From F0422 sp003992255 (GTDB taxonomy: Bacteria; Bacillota; Negativicutes; Veillonellales; Veillonellaceae): a stretch of DNA of 64,000 bases. Below, piece after piece: positions 17,075-25,216 of the stretch. How positions within the stretch are numbered: the stretch's first letter is position 1; each line of letters opens with the position of its first letter. The position numbers were made by a program, and so were the translations under genes. The notes under the pieces are model-generated. The model worked only from the letters and a program-made list of their open reading frames with translations, did not search any database and was not told where the DNA came from. The stretch spans positions 107,882 to 171,881 of the forward strand of contig NZ_RQVA01000001.1 in the NCBI RefSeq assembly GCF_003992255.1, read 5' to 3'.

Positions 17075-18073
17075 CTATTTATTGGTGATCTTCGAGATAT
17101 TTTTTAACTCGATCTTTAATGTGCCATTTTCATTGGTGGAGATTTCAATAAACTCTCGATCATTCATGTATTCAACTGGGAAAGAAATTTCAATACCTGT
17201 ATCTGTTTTAATCTTGTGTTGTTTCCCCATTTTAGTAGCATAGGTACGGCTCACTGGTAATGGTTCTAATAAATCTTCTTCTGCTAGCTCTTTCATAGCT
17301 GCTTCGCGTTGTATAGGATTGGATCCAAATACGTGTTCAATAATATGGCGAGCTTCTAAGGTATCTGATACTTCTGCATTTTTGGCGAGTAGTTCCTTCG
17401 TTTTCGCCATAGCTGCTACACCATCTTGCTCATGAGCTTTAGAAATGCGGTCTACTACAGTTCGCACTTTTTTTACTGTATCTTTAGACGATGGATTCAT
17501 CGTGACCTGAAAGATTCTCTCTTCCAAAAAGTGCATTTTTTCTCCATCATATTCACCTTTAGGTTCAAACAAACGAATCGACATATCCGACAGTTTAATA
17601 CTTACAAAGGCGTACAGTTTTTGTGTGACTGTAGGTAACACAACTCGATGTTCTACTAGTTTTGTAGCTAAGGAACCATCTTCCTCTGAATATAAATGGT
17701 GTGTATATCCATCATGAGCTTTACATAATAATATACAAAGGTAAGGCTGCTCTCCTTGTGCTTCGCAAACAATCATATCTAGTACACAAGGGTCCATGGC
17801 TTGTGCCATATAGGTAAATAACGTTTCCCCTAGCTCTTTACCAAAGTCAACAAGTTTGATCTCTTTATCATGGAATTGTTGCACCTTTCGGCCCCATGGA
17901 GTATGTGAAGAAATATATCCTGTTCTAGCACTTGGATCTTGTAAAGCTTTCATGACATGCATTTCTAAATAACTTTGTATTTCTGGCTCTTCAATGTCCA
18001 TCGTATGATCCGAATAGGCTGCCATAGAAGATGTAAAATCAAACACTTCTAATACTGCTGCATTAATTTGCAT
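17075..18073 (-). CDS. Nucleoid-associated protein, NdpA/YejK family
   Basis: The 332-residue protein matches the 37-kDa nucleoid-associated protein family in overall pattern: an N-terminal region with a long acidic helix, the central YLCILLCKAHDGYTHH and VSIKLSDMSIRLFEPKGEY segments, and a basic C-terminus. E. coli YejK associates with DNA, but its role is not well defined. Firmicute members are less conserved, and no catalytic motif is seen. It lies just upstream of ybaK (8 bases), beginning a three-gene unit ending with the RNase H gene. I am fairly sure of the family and unsure of function. Confidence 0.7.
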   Translation of the reverse strand: MQINAAVLEVFDFTSSMAAYSDHTMDIEEPEIQSYLEMHVMKALQDPSARTGYISSHTPWGRKVQQFHDKEIKLVDFGKELGETLFTYMAQAMDPCVLDMIVCEAQGEQPYLCILLCKAHDGYTHHLYSEEDGSLATKLVEHRVVLPTVTQKLYAFVSIKLSDMSIRLFEPKGEYDGEKMHFLEERIFQVTMNPSSKDTVKKVRTVVDRISKAHEQDGVAAMAKTKELLAKNAEVSDTLEARHIIEHVFGSNPIQREAAMKELAEEDLLEPLPVSRTYATKMGKQHKIKTDTGIEISFPVEYMNDREFIEISTNENGTLKIELKNISKITNK

Positions 18074-18092
18074 AGTTCCTCCTCAATAACAA

Positions 18093-18117
18093 AGAGCTTT
18101 GCCAGTGACAAAGCTCT
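18093..18117 (-). terminator. Terminator after the epimerase gene
   Basis: A perfect 9-bp stem, AGAGCTTTG/CAAAGCTCT, with a 7-base loop ends in TTTG on the minus strand. Confidence 0.55.
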
Positions 18118-18124
18118 ACTGTTG

Positions 18125-19042
18125 TTACATGTTGTCTTTCACATAGTGATATGTTTTTTCTAATCCATCGCGCAAAGACCACGTTGGGGCGTACCCTAAT
18201 ACTTGGCTTGCTTTCTTTGTACTCAATAACGAATGTTTAATATCACCGATGCGTGGCTCTTGGTACTCTCGGTTAATAGTCGTATTCGTAATTTCTTCAA
18301 GGGTATTCATCAAATCATTTAAAGAAATACCTGTGCCCGTACTTACATTGATAATACCTGTTACATCATCACGCAAACCTAATAAATTGGCTTCCACCAC
18401 ATCATCTACATACACGAAGTCTCTCGTTTGTGTACCATCACCATAAACTACCAATGTCTCACCTTTTGCGACCTGTTCACAAAAGATACTAATAACGCCA
18501 CCTTCACCACCATTGCCTTGACGTGGACCGTACACATTTGCATAGCGATAGCATATATACGGAAGTCCAAAGGATTCTTCATAAATTCGCAAATATCCTT
18601 CTGTAGTCAATTTTGTCAAACCATAGCAAGAGCGAGGGATTCCTTGTAACTCTTCGGTAAGAGGTAAGGTCTCTAAATCTCCGTACACCGCTGCAGAAGA
18701 AGGCATCAAAAATTTTTTAACTCCTACTTTTACTGAAGCTTGTAATAGATTTAACAATCCCATCAAATTAATATCACAATCTTCTGTAGGATTCACCATA
18801 GATTCTCCTACCACCGTTTGTGCTGCCTCGTGAAACACATAATCTGGCTGAAAGTCTTGAAATACATCTAGTATCTTCGCATCACGTATATCTAATTCTA
18901 CAAAGTCTGCTTTTGGATTCACAAATTCGCGCAATCCACTGCTTAAGTTATCTATCACTTGAACTCGATGACCTTCCTTGATCAATCGATCTACAAGATG
19001 GGACCCGATAAAACCAGCTCCACCTGTTACACATATATTCAT
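18125..19042 (-). CDS. NAD-dependent epimerase/dehydratase (UDP-hexose 4-epimerase type)
   Basis: Extended SDR enzyme of 305 residues with GGAGFIGSH (7-15), SSAAVYGDLETLPLTEE and the catalytic YGLTK pair. The C-terminal half (YGDGTQTRDFVYVDDVV, INVSTGTGISLNDL) resembles short UDP-glucose or UDP-N-acetylglucosamine 4-epimerases found in polysaccharide clusters. It is clearly different from GalE at 13312. Its own promoter and terminator make it a single-gene unit at the edge of the accessory island. Substrate cannot be fixed from sequence alone. Confidence 0.85.
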   Translation of the reverse strand: MNICVTGGAGFIGSHLVDRLIKEGHRVQVIDNLSSGLREFVNPKADFVELDIRDAKILDVFQDFQPDYVFHEAAQTVVGESMVNPTEDCDINLMGLLNLLQASVKVGVKKFLMPSSAAVYGDLETLPLTEELQGIPRSCYGLTKLTTEGYLRIYEESFGLPYICYRYANVYGPRQGNGGEGGVISIFCEQVAKGETLVVYGDGTQTRDFVYVDDVVEANLLGLRDDVTGIINVSTGTGISLNDLMNTLEEITNTTINREYQEPRIGDIKHSLLSTKKASQVLGYAPTWSLRDGLEKTYHYVKDNM

Positions 19043-19109
19043 AATTTATTTCCTATCTACATTCATAATACTTTATCAAGTAATCTATATTAGATATTTC
19101 TACTATTAA

Positions 19110-19138
19110 ATTATAGTATTTAGAAGTCATTAAAACAA
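19110..19138 (-). promoter_or_regulatory. Promoter of the 18125-19042 epimerase gene
   Basis: TTGTTT (19133-19138) and TATAAT (19110-19115) are 17 bases apart on the minus strand; the leader is about 60 bases. Confidence 0.55.
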
Positions 19139-19161
19139 GATTATTTAGAAAAAAGTATTTT

Positions 19162-19316
19162 TTATCTCCGTCTTGGACGTAAGGCCACTAGACCATGAGT
19201 CTTAATTGCATCAAGTAAATACACTCATGCATTGTTATCATATTTTGCTTGTTTACCCTGTTCCATTCGCTTCACTTGCACTTCGTAATAGCTAAGGCCA
19301 ATCAAGGACCCCACTC
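19162..19316 (-). pseudogene. Short degenerate coding remnant downstream of the island genes
   Basis: Read on the minus strand after the 177-codon gene, one frame gives a protein-like stretch (GSLIGLSYYEVQVKRMEQGK and eight more residues) to a TGA at about 19231, then continues in the same frame as YLLDAIKTHGLVALRPRRR to a TAA at 19162-19164. No good start codon or ribosome site is seen for either. The text looks like broken 3' ends of real genes rather than random sequence, but I cannot name the family. Positions 19043-19109 hold only the epimerase leader. Confidence 0.35.
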
Positions 19317-19322
19317 AACTTT

Positions 19323-19856
19323 TCACACAACTCGAAATGTCAACATCTTATCCAGCCCACATGTTTCAATGTCGCAAAGGGCACCACCACGCAGTGTTGC
19401 TTCCAAATGATAAAACAGCATGCACCGGTTAATATGTTGAAGAAGAAAAGGAGAACGCCGCTGATAGCCATATTGCGTAAGCAAGGATCGTAGTTTGATT
19501 CTCACATACCCATTGCTCTTGCCATAGAGGATACGGATACGCACACTTTTAAAGAACAAATCCAAATCAGAATAGTCTCTTATATACTCTTCCATATTTA
19601 CAGTGTGCTTGCCGTATGCAAGGTCCTTTTGTATGGCGGGAAATTCCTGGTTAAGGATGGATTTTTCATAAAAATAATGCATCCAATAACGAATGTCCAA
19701 AATGAACTTTCTTTTGTCGCCGCGATACTTGTCAGCAAAAAAGGCCTTCTCACCTTCCCATATCAAATCAATGATATGACTTTCCTCTCTACAGGTAAGC
19801 TCCATACTACTGATGATGGCAGCAAGGTCAAGGGCTGAATATAAAAGCGCCCTCAC
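19323..19856 (-). CDS. Uncharacterised 177-residue protein coupled to the helicase-HNH gene
   Basis: I do not recognise the family. The protein is rich in aromatic and charged residues with several helices predicted by eye (IIDLIWEGEKAFFADKY, ILDIRYWMHYFYEK, YSDLDLFFKSVRIRI) and no signal peptide, membrane segment or catalytic motif. It starts with GTG whose first base is the last base of the TAG stop of the helicase gene, so translation is coupled and the two products are probably made together and may interact. An internal ATG at codon 18 is an alternative start. Its context suggests an accessory subunit of a helicase-nuclease system. Confidence 0.65.
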   Translation of the reverse strand: MRALLYSALDLAAIISSMELTCREESHIIDLIWEGEKAFFADKYRGDKRKFILDIRYWMHYFYEKSILNQEFPAIQKDLAYGKHTVNMEEYIRDYSDLDLFFKSVRIRILYGKSNGYVRIKLRSLLTQYGYQRRSPFLLQHINRCMLFYHLEATLRGGALCDIETCGLDKMLTFRVV

Positions 19857-22126
19857 TAGTTGTCACCCTTCATGCCGTTGCACTGGCGGCACAGGATTTG
19901 AAGATTTTCCGCAACACTTTTGCCACCACCGTTCATTGGAACGATGTGATCTACCTGAAAGTAAATCCGAGATTGATCCGTTTTGCCACAGCGAGCGCAC
20001 TCATAAAGTCCCTGATTGTTCCTTGCCTTTTCAAAAGCCTGATCTCTTAGTTGTTTTTCCAGCATAGGGTCAATCTTCCCTATCTCATGAAGCGGCAGGT
20101 TCTCCAATGCTCGTGTGCCGTATTTCACATTACTTTCACGGTCTTCATACAGATCAGAAGAGTGAGATAGTTTCATCAGCTCAATATCGAGTTGACGGAG
20201 AAAATATAGTTTCCTTCCAAAGAATAATTTGAGCATAGTATCATCACCGGAGTCCCAGATAGAGTCAATATATTCCGACTTCTTGCGCTGTCCCATATCT
20301 TCATCCCAGATATGTTGTGCAATAGCAGTCACATCCAGCTTGCTCCTGTCTAACTCAGCAAAGGTATAAAACTGAGGGATTGCTTCATACTGTGCATAGT
20401 ATTTCAGAATATTTAATACATCCCTTGGCTCATAAGGTGGTACAAGGTCTCCGCAGAAGAAGGAGTCTCTACACTGACGTTCCATTTCCTCAAGCTCTTC
20501 ATCATGCAGATATTCTTCTGTTGCCTCAAAGCTGGCGAACAGGGATGGAAGGGAATCCATAAGCTGCTTGTACGCCTCTTGTGTACTATTGTAGACCATG
20601 ACCTGATAGGCGTGATCCATACCATTTTCCTCCAAATAAGAAAACGCATACATTCCAATCGGAATGCGCTGTTCAAAAGGTACTTTTTCTAATGCCGAAG
20701 TATCTACTGAATCATCTAATATGGAAGCAAATTCTTCTATTTTGGAAATAGCAATCATGCGAAGATCATGCTTTGTCCGTTCAGTTTTAGTATCGCGGAA
20801 ATCGTTACTTCCTTCAAAGAGGCTCTCAGGATTTACCCAAGCGATATTTTCATTCCAATGGTCAATGAAAGAAACAATATAGGCACTGGATGTGCCGCCT
20901 GCTGCTGTTCCCCGCAATGCGCGGCCAACCATTTGGGTCATCAAGATAGATGACACCGTAGGTCTAGCAAGGAAAACTGTCTTTGTTTGTGGTAAATCAA
21001 CACCTTCTGTAAGTATGTTCACATTGATTAAAACTTGTAGCTTTCCATCTCGATATTCATTTAGCTTTCTCTCGTTATCTTCACGACTGATTGTTACGCC
21101 AGTAATAGCATCTTTCACAGAAGAAACGATAAAGTCAGCTGAAACGCCTGCTTTCTTGAACAAGGCAGTCAACTGAATGGCATGGACTACATTGACCGCA
21201 AAAAGGATGGTTTGTCCATACTCGGATTGCTTCGCTGTATACGTCTCTACAATCAGCTTATTTCGGACGGCACTATCTGCCATCTGCTGTGCAATTTCAT
21301 CCGGCAAAATATCCAAATGCTGGATACTCTCCCACGCATCCACGCCAAGGAGCTCTCCGTACTCTTCATCAGTATAAAAGCTTTCAAAAATCGGCTTTGC
21401 AAGTATCTGTCGGTTAATCAATTCCTTTAAGCCGATTTGATATGTAATACCCACATCGTCATGTACAGCTTGTCCATTTCTAACACCATCGCTGTATATA
21501 CGCGCTAACAACCCCTGTTCGCTTTCTGCTGTCCTAAATGGTGTTGCAGTCAGCCCAATGAGCTTCAAATTAGGCACTTTCCTTTTTACATACTCAATGA
21601 TTTTTCGATACGTTTTAGCCGTTGAATGATGGGCTTCATCTACGACAAGATACAGATCGTTTTCATCTTTCAGCCATATGTCCAGACGATCCATATTTCT
21701 TCCAATACTGTCTTTGCTGACAATCAAAAGATTATCCTCGGGACGGATGTCGCTAGTACGGTCATGACTAGACGCGCCAGAAATAATACGGAAACAAAAG
21801 GATGAAATATGCGGTATCACTTCTGTATAAGCAAATTTTTGAAATGATTCTGCTGCCTGATTCAGCAACATTTGACGGTGTCCAATCCAAAGTATCTTCT
21901 TTTTCTTGTCAATGGCGTTCTTCAAAAGCCACATGGAGGCTGTATATGTTTTCCCGCCTCCAGTAGGCAGTACTACCAACGTACTGTAGGACGGCTCTTG
22001 ATTAATCTTATCGAGACACCGCATAGCCTCTTTTTGGTGCTCGTATGGCGTTCTTTCATTTGTCCCCTTTTTAGGAAACACATCACCGTAGGACTTAACT
22101 TCTATACAATCAGAAAGATCTTTCAT
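19856..22126 (-). CDS. SF2 helicase with C-terminal HNH endonuclease domain
   Basis: A 756-residue fusion. Residues 30-410 are a DEAD/DEAH-type superfamily 2 motor: Walker A PTGGGKT (54-60), DEAH (163-166), LTATP (192-196), ILTEGVDLP (371-379) and QMVGRALRG (398-406). Residues 410-700 are an uncharacterised, largely acidic helical region. The C-terminus is an HNH nuclease: zinc cysteines at 710, 713, 746 and 749, the DH pair at 726-727 and Asn at 741 and 750. Such a motor joined to a nuclease fits restriction-like or other anti-phage systems, although no known system is matched here with certainty. It is coupled to the unknown gene at 19323. ATG at 22126 follows AAAGGAA closely; no convincing promoter is seen. 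To the eye the coding sequence is richer in G+C than its neighbours, consistent with transfer. Confidence 0.88.
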   Translation of the reverse strand: MKDLSDCIEVKSYGDVFPKKGTNERTPYEHQKEAMRCLDKINQEPSYSTLVVLPTGGGKTYTASMWLLKNAIDKKKKILWIGHRQMLLNQAAESFQKFAYTEVIPHISSFCFRIISGASSHDRTSDIRPEDNLLIVSKDSIGRNMDRLDIWLKDENDLYLVVDEAHHSTAKTYRKIIEYVKRKVPNLKLIGLTATPFRTAESEQGLLARIYSDGVRNGQAVHDDVGITYQIGLKELINRQILAKPIFESFYTDEEYGELLGVDAWESIQHLDILPDEIAQQMADSAVRNKLIVETYTAKQSEYGQTILFAVNVVHAIQLTALFKKAGVSADFIVSSVKDAITGVTISREDNERKLNEYRDGKLQVLINVNILTEGVDLPQTKTVFLARPTVSSILMTQMVGRALRGTAAGGTSSAYIVSFIDHWNENIAWVNPESLFEGSNDFRDTKTERTKHDLRMIAISKIEEFASILDDSVDTSALEKVPFEQRIPIGMYAFSYLEENGMDHAYQVMVYNSTQEAYKQLMDSLPSLFASFEATEEYLHDEELEEMERQCRDSFFCGDLVPPYEPRDVLNILKYYAQYEAIPQFYTFAELDRSKLDVTAIAQHIWDEDMGQRKKSEYIDSIWDSGDDTMLKLFFGRKLYFLRQLDIELMKLSHSSDLYEDRESNVKYGTRALENLPLHEIGKIDPMLEKQLRDQAFEKARNNQGLYECARCGKTDQSRIYFQVDHIVPMNGGGKSVAENLQILCRQCNGMKGDN

Positions 22127-22185
22127 TTCCTTTACCTCACTTTATGATTCTTTGTCCACCCTTATATGGGCTATTCTAATGCTTA

Positions 22186-22245
22186 CTAATCTACTTCATT
22201 CCTTGTAAGCAACGTCACATCCTCAACATGATACGTCTGCAGGAA
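22186..22245 (-). pseudogene. 3' remnant of a second rlmD/rumA-like methyltransferase gene
   Basis: The minus strand here encodes NMFLQTYHVEDVTLLTRNEVD followed by TAG, matching frame for frame the C-terminus of the rlmD at 23565 (MFPQTYHVEAVSLLTRSEATQ). About three quarters of the 75 bases from 22175 align without gaps to 23555-23629, including sequence just past the stop. Homology stops near 22245, where the upstream sequence becomes a different gene start. It is a scar, not an expressed gene. Confidence 0.7.
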
Positions 22246-22330
22246 CATATTTTGTTATATCATTTTCGTGGTTACTAAATAACTGAAATATGCTATTTAC
22301 TTCAGTACCATATGCAACCAAATTCGACAT
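22223..22330 (-). pseudogene. Truncated 5' end of an unknown accessory gene
   Basis: An ATG at 22330 with GGAGATAAAAACT before it opens a 35-codon ORF. Its first 27 codons (MSNLVAYGTEVNSIFQLFSN and on to ENDITK) look like an intact protein N-terminus, resembling in my memory a group of nuclease-like accessory proteins; that link is unverified. Past codon 27 the frame enters the rlmD-like remnant out of frame and stops at 22223-22225. The ribosome site and start are kept but the body of the gene is gone, so a deletion probably joined the two. Confidence 0.55.
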
Positions 22331-22381
22331 AGTTTTTATCTCCTTTTGGCAAATTCTATAAAGTTTTTCATCAATAGATCC

Positions 22382-23488
22382 TTATTTTTTATCCAAAATC
22401 AATGCTTCTAAACGCACAATTCTTTGTTCTTGTTCATCTATTTTTTTACGAAGTACTTGGTTTTCTTCTTGAAGGACGTAGATGGAAGCAATAGGTCCCT
22501 TTGCATATTGTGGTAATACCGTAGATTGATTGCCTAATCCAAACTTAAAGCTTATCCCTGCATTAACTATCATACCATTCCCATTTGCATGAGCCATTCC
22601 AATATGAGCCAATTTAGACTCATTGTAATAGCGGGCATATCCTAAAGCCACGGCTCGCTTATTTTTATATAAACCTAGACCGGCCATAAATTGATGTGGT
22701 TCTCTAGGGTCATAGGTAAGTGGCTTTAATGCTGATAAGGCTGCATTCATCGTATCTCTTGCTTTAGACTCCTCTTCCACTCTAATAATAGTTTGATTAG
22801 TGGCATGTAATTGACTACCATTCACAGCGTCAGTAGATATTTCAGAAAGCTCTCCAGCTGCTACACCTTGCAGTTGACGAGTAAACGTATTGTATTTTTT
22901 AGGTTTTACAAAGCCATTATCATTAGAATAGTAATATCCTGAACCATCATCAACTGCACCAATACTTACTATGCCTCTAGCATTATCGACGCCAGCATAT
23001 TTTCCCTCTACAGGATGTAATGTGACAGCTTTACTAAATGCACCTAAGGCAACTGAACTTTTACCATATGCCTTAGCACCATAGCCAAGGGCTGTGCCAT
23101 GTTCAAATTCTACCGTCGCGTAATCACCTACTACTGTTGCTCCTTCTCCAGGCGCTTTACCTAATGAAATTGTCCAATGATTAAAATCTTCAGGATATAT
23201 CTGTGGAGCTGCAACACTATAATTTCCAACAACAACTAAATGATCTCCAGTTACTCGATTTTTATTCCCTACAATATTTAGATGATCGCCATACACTAAA
23301 TTGTTATTTCCAGATATATTATAAAAATTAGAATACATTATATTATTGTTCTTACCAATTACATTATGTGTAGGATCAATCTCCCCGTTATCATTCTGTC
23401 CTCCTACAGCGAGAACGACACTACTAATAGACATGTTCATTAACGAAAGAGTTGCCATTGCCATAACTAAATTTAATTTTAATTTCAT
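22382..23488 (-). CDS. Small YadA-type trimeric autotransporter adhesin
   Basis: The 368-residue protein has a signal peptide (about 1-28, ending VVLAVG), a head of short YadA-like repeats with NxVxG and SVALG/TALGYGAKAYG motifs (about 40-165), a neck (TDAVNGSQLHATN, about 220) and a YadA anchor (about 245-325: ALSALKPLTYDP, FMAGLGLYKNKRAVALGYARY, NAGISFKFG). Three chains should form one outer-membrane barrel exposing the head, serving adhesion. Unusually the anchor is not terminal: about 45 further residues end in a coiled coil (LQEENQVLRKKIDEQEQRI). It is small compared with Veillonella adhesins known for thousands of residues. AGGAGAAGG precedes the ATG. Confidence 0.88.
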   Translation of the reverse strand: MKLKLNLVMAMATLSLMNMSISSVVLAVGGQNDNGEIDPTHNVIGKNNNIMYSNFYNISGNNNLVYGDHLNIVGNKNRVTGDHLVVVGNYSVAAPQIYPEDFNHWTISLGKAPGEGATVVGDYATVEFEHGTALGYGAKAYGKSSVALGAFSKAVTLHPVEGKYAGVDNARGIVSIGAVDDGSGYYYSNDNGFVKPKKYNTFTRQLQGVAAGELSEISTDAVNGSQLHATNQTIIRVEEESKARDTMNAALSALKPLTYDPREPHQFMAGLGLYKNKRAVALGYARYYNESKLAHIGMAHANGNGMIVNAGISFKFGLGNQSTVLPQYAKGPIASIYVLQEENQVLRKKIDEQEQRIVRLEALILDKK

Positions 23489-23564
23489 ACCTTCTCCTAA
23501 TTATTGTAATAATAAAATACATTTCTAAAACTCTTGGACACCCCTGACATGTCCGATCTAATGC

Positions 23565-24953
23565 TTACTGCGTCGCTTCGCTCCTAGTAAGCAAAGATAC
23601 GGCCTCAACATGGTAGGTCTGCGGAAACATATCTACTGGTTGAACTTTCACCAGTTCATACCCATGTTTTGTTAATATTTCTATATCTCGCGCCATGGAG
23701 GATGGATTACATGACACGTAAACGATACGTTGTGGTGCCATACCAACAGCTGCCTGCAACACATCCTCTTTACACCCTGCACGAATAGGGTCAAAGACAA
23801 TCACATCTGGCTCAATACCTTGTTTATACAACTTAGGCATTTCCACCGCCGCATCGCCTACGATAAATTCTGTATTATCATAACCATTTCGTTCTGCATT
23901 CTTTTTCGCATCTGCAATGGCAGGCGCCACGATTTCAATACCAATGACGTGCTTTGCTTTATGCGCTAAGAATAGAGATATGGTTCCCGTTCCACAATAG
24001 GCATCAATCACTGTTTCATGACCTTTTAAATCTGCAAATTCTAAGGCTGTATCGTAGAGCACCGTAGTCTGCTCTGGATTGACTTGGAAAAAGGAATGTG
24101 GTGATAGCTGAAACGCCAAATCTTTTATGTAATCTGTAATTTGGTCTTTCCCATAAATGGTGCGATTCCTAGGACCTAAGATCACATTTGTTTGTTTTGG
24201 ATTATGATTTACAACAATAGAGGTGACCTGTGGCAAAGCCTCAACGATACGATTTACCAATTCTTGTTCTCCTGGAATCGTTGCTATTCTGCTCACAAGG
24301 ATAACCATCCATTCCTCTTTACCAATACGGCCTATGACATGCCGAATCACACCTCTTCCTTGATACTCATCATAAGGCTCGATACCTAGTTCATACATAG
24401 CATCATAGCAGACCTTGCGAATTTCATCATTCCCCTCATCTTGGATGGGACAATGTTCGTGGTTAATAATGCTATGGGATCCTTTTTGATAAAAGCCCAT
24501 TCGTAGTTTTCCCAATGTGCCACCAACAGGCATTTGCATCTTATTCCGATATCTCCATGGTTCTTTTGGACCTATGCAAGGTAATACTAACTCTGGATCG
24601 CATTTTGCAATACGTTCAATAACAGATTTTACAGATTCCGTTTTTAGTCGTAATTGTTCTGTATAGGAAGCGTGTTGTAACTGGCATCCTCCACAATCCC
24701 CGTATACTTCACATTGAGGTGCCACACGCTCTGCAGAAGGTGTTATCACTGATACAATATCACCTACTGCATAGCTTTTCTTTACTAAGTTAATTTTCAC
24801 TTGTACCGTTTCATTGGGCAGTGCATACGGTACAAACACAGTAAACCCTTCGTATCTGCCTACGCCTTCACCACTACTACCCGTACCATGAATGTCTATG
24901 ACATAAGTCTTTCCAACGCACACCGGTGCTATTTGTTGTTTCTTGTTGCTCAT
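23565..24953 (-). CDS. rlmD: 23S rRNA (uracil-C5)-methyltransferase, RlmD/RumA family
   Basis: SAM-dependent RNA m5U methyltransferase of 462 residues. A TRAM domain (about 10-70) is followed by the 4Fe-4S cysteines of CEVYGDCGGCQLQH with a fourth in HEHCPIQ, the SAM-binding DAYCGTGTISLFLA and the catalytic VSCNPSSMARD. By family it modifies U1939 (and in some Firmicutes U747) of 23S rRNA. It lies at the edge of the accessory island: a second, diverged copy of its 3' end sits at 22186, suggesting that insertions have occurred just after this gene. A -10-like TATAAT lies 56 bases upstream of the ATG. Confidence 0.93.
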   Translation of the reverse strand: MSNKKQQIAPVCVGKTYVIDIHGTGSSGEGVGRYEGFTVFVPYALPNETVQVKINLVKKSYAVGDIVSVITPSAERVAPQCEVYGDCGGCQLQHASYTEQLRLKTESVKSVIERIAKCDPELVLPCIGPKEPWRYRNKMQMPVGGTLGKLRMGFYQKGSHSIINHEHCPIQDEGNDEIRKVCYDAMYELGIEPYDEYQGRGVIRHVIGRIGKEEWMVILVSRIATIPGEQELVNRIVEALPQVTSIVVNHNPKQTNVILGPRNRTIYGKDQITDYIKDLAFQLSPHSFFQVNPEQTTVLYDTALEFADLKGHETVIDAYCGTGTISLFLAHKAKHVIGIEIVAPAIADAKKNAERNGYDNTEFIVGDAAVEMPKLYKQGIEPDVIVFDPIRAGCKEDVLQAAVGMAPQRIVYVSCNPSSMARDIEILTKHGYELVKVQPVDMFPQTYHVEAVSLLTRSEATQ

Positions 24954-25008
24954 GTATATTCTATATATCCTTTAACTAACGTAATTTTCTATCATTGTTT
25001 ATTTCTTT

Positions 25009-25014
25009 ATTATA
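25009..25014 (-). promoter_or_regulatory. Candidate extended -10 box for rlmD
   Basis: TGATATAAT on the minus strand forms an extended -10; no good -35 is seen. AT-rich flanks make this a tentative call. Confidence 0.35.
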
Positions 25015-25085
25015 TCATTTTTTATACAATCTTCTTAGCAATTACTAAAAATTTGTAACCCCTATAGTTAGCTTCTCTACGCAAA

Positions 25086-25138
25086 CAAAAAAAGCACATA
25101 GCCCCGTTGATATACCTCATCATAGGTGCTATATGCTT
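25086..25138 (-). terminator. Terminator after the TerC-family gene
   Basis: An 11-bp stem with one mismatch (AAGCATATAGC pairing across a long loop) is followed by seven T on the minus strand. Confidence 0.7.
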
Positions 25139-25216
25139 ATGTATTATATTTCTTTTGTTATTGCCTAGTGCCTATATCCCCTAGAAGATTAAGCAAACAC
25201 ATTCCACTGTATTCGT

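Noticed and set aside
23521..23560. A short GGACA/TGTCC hairpin after rlmD
   Set aside because: Only five paired bases and a poor T run; too weak to call a terminator.
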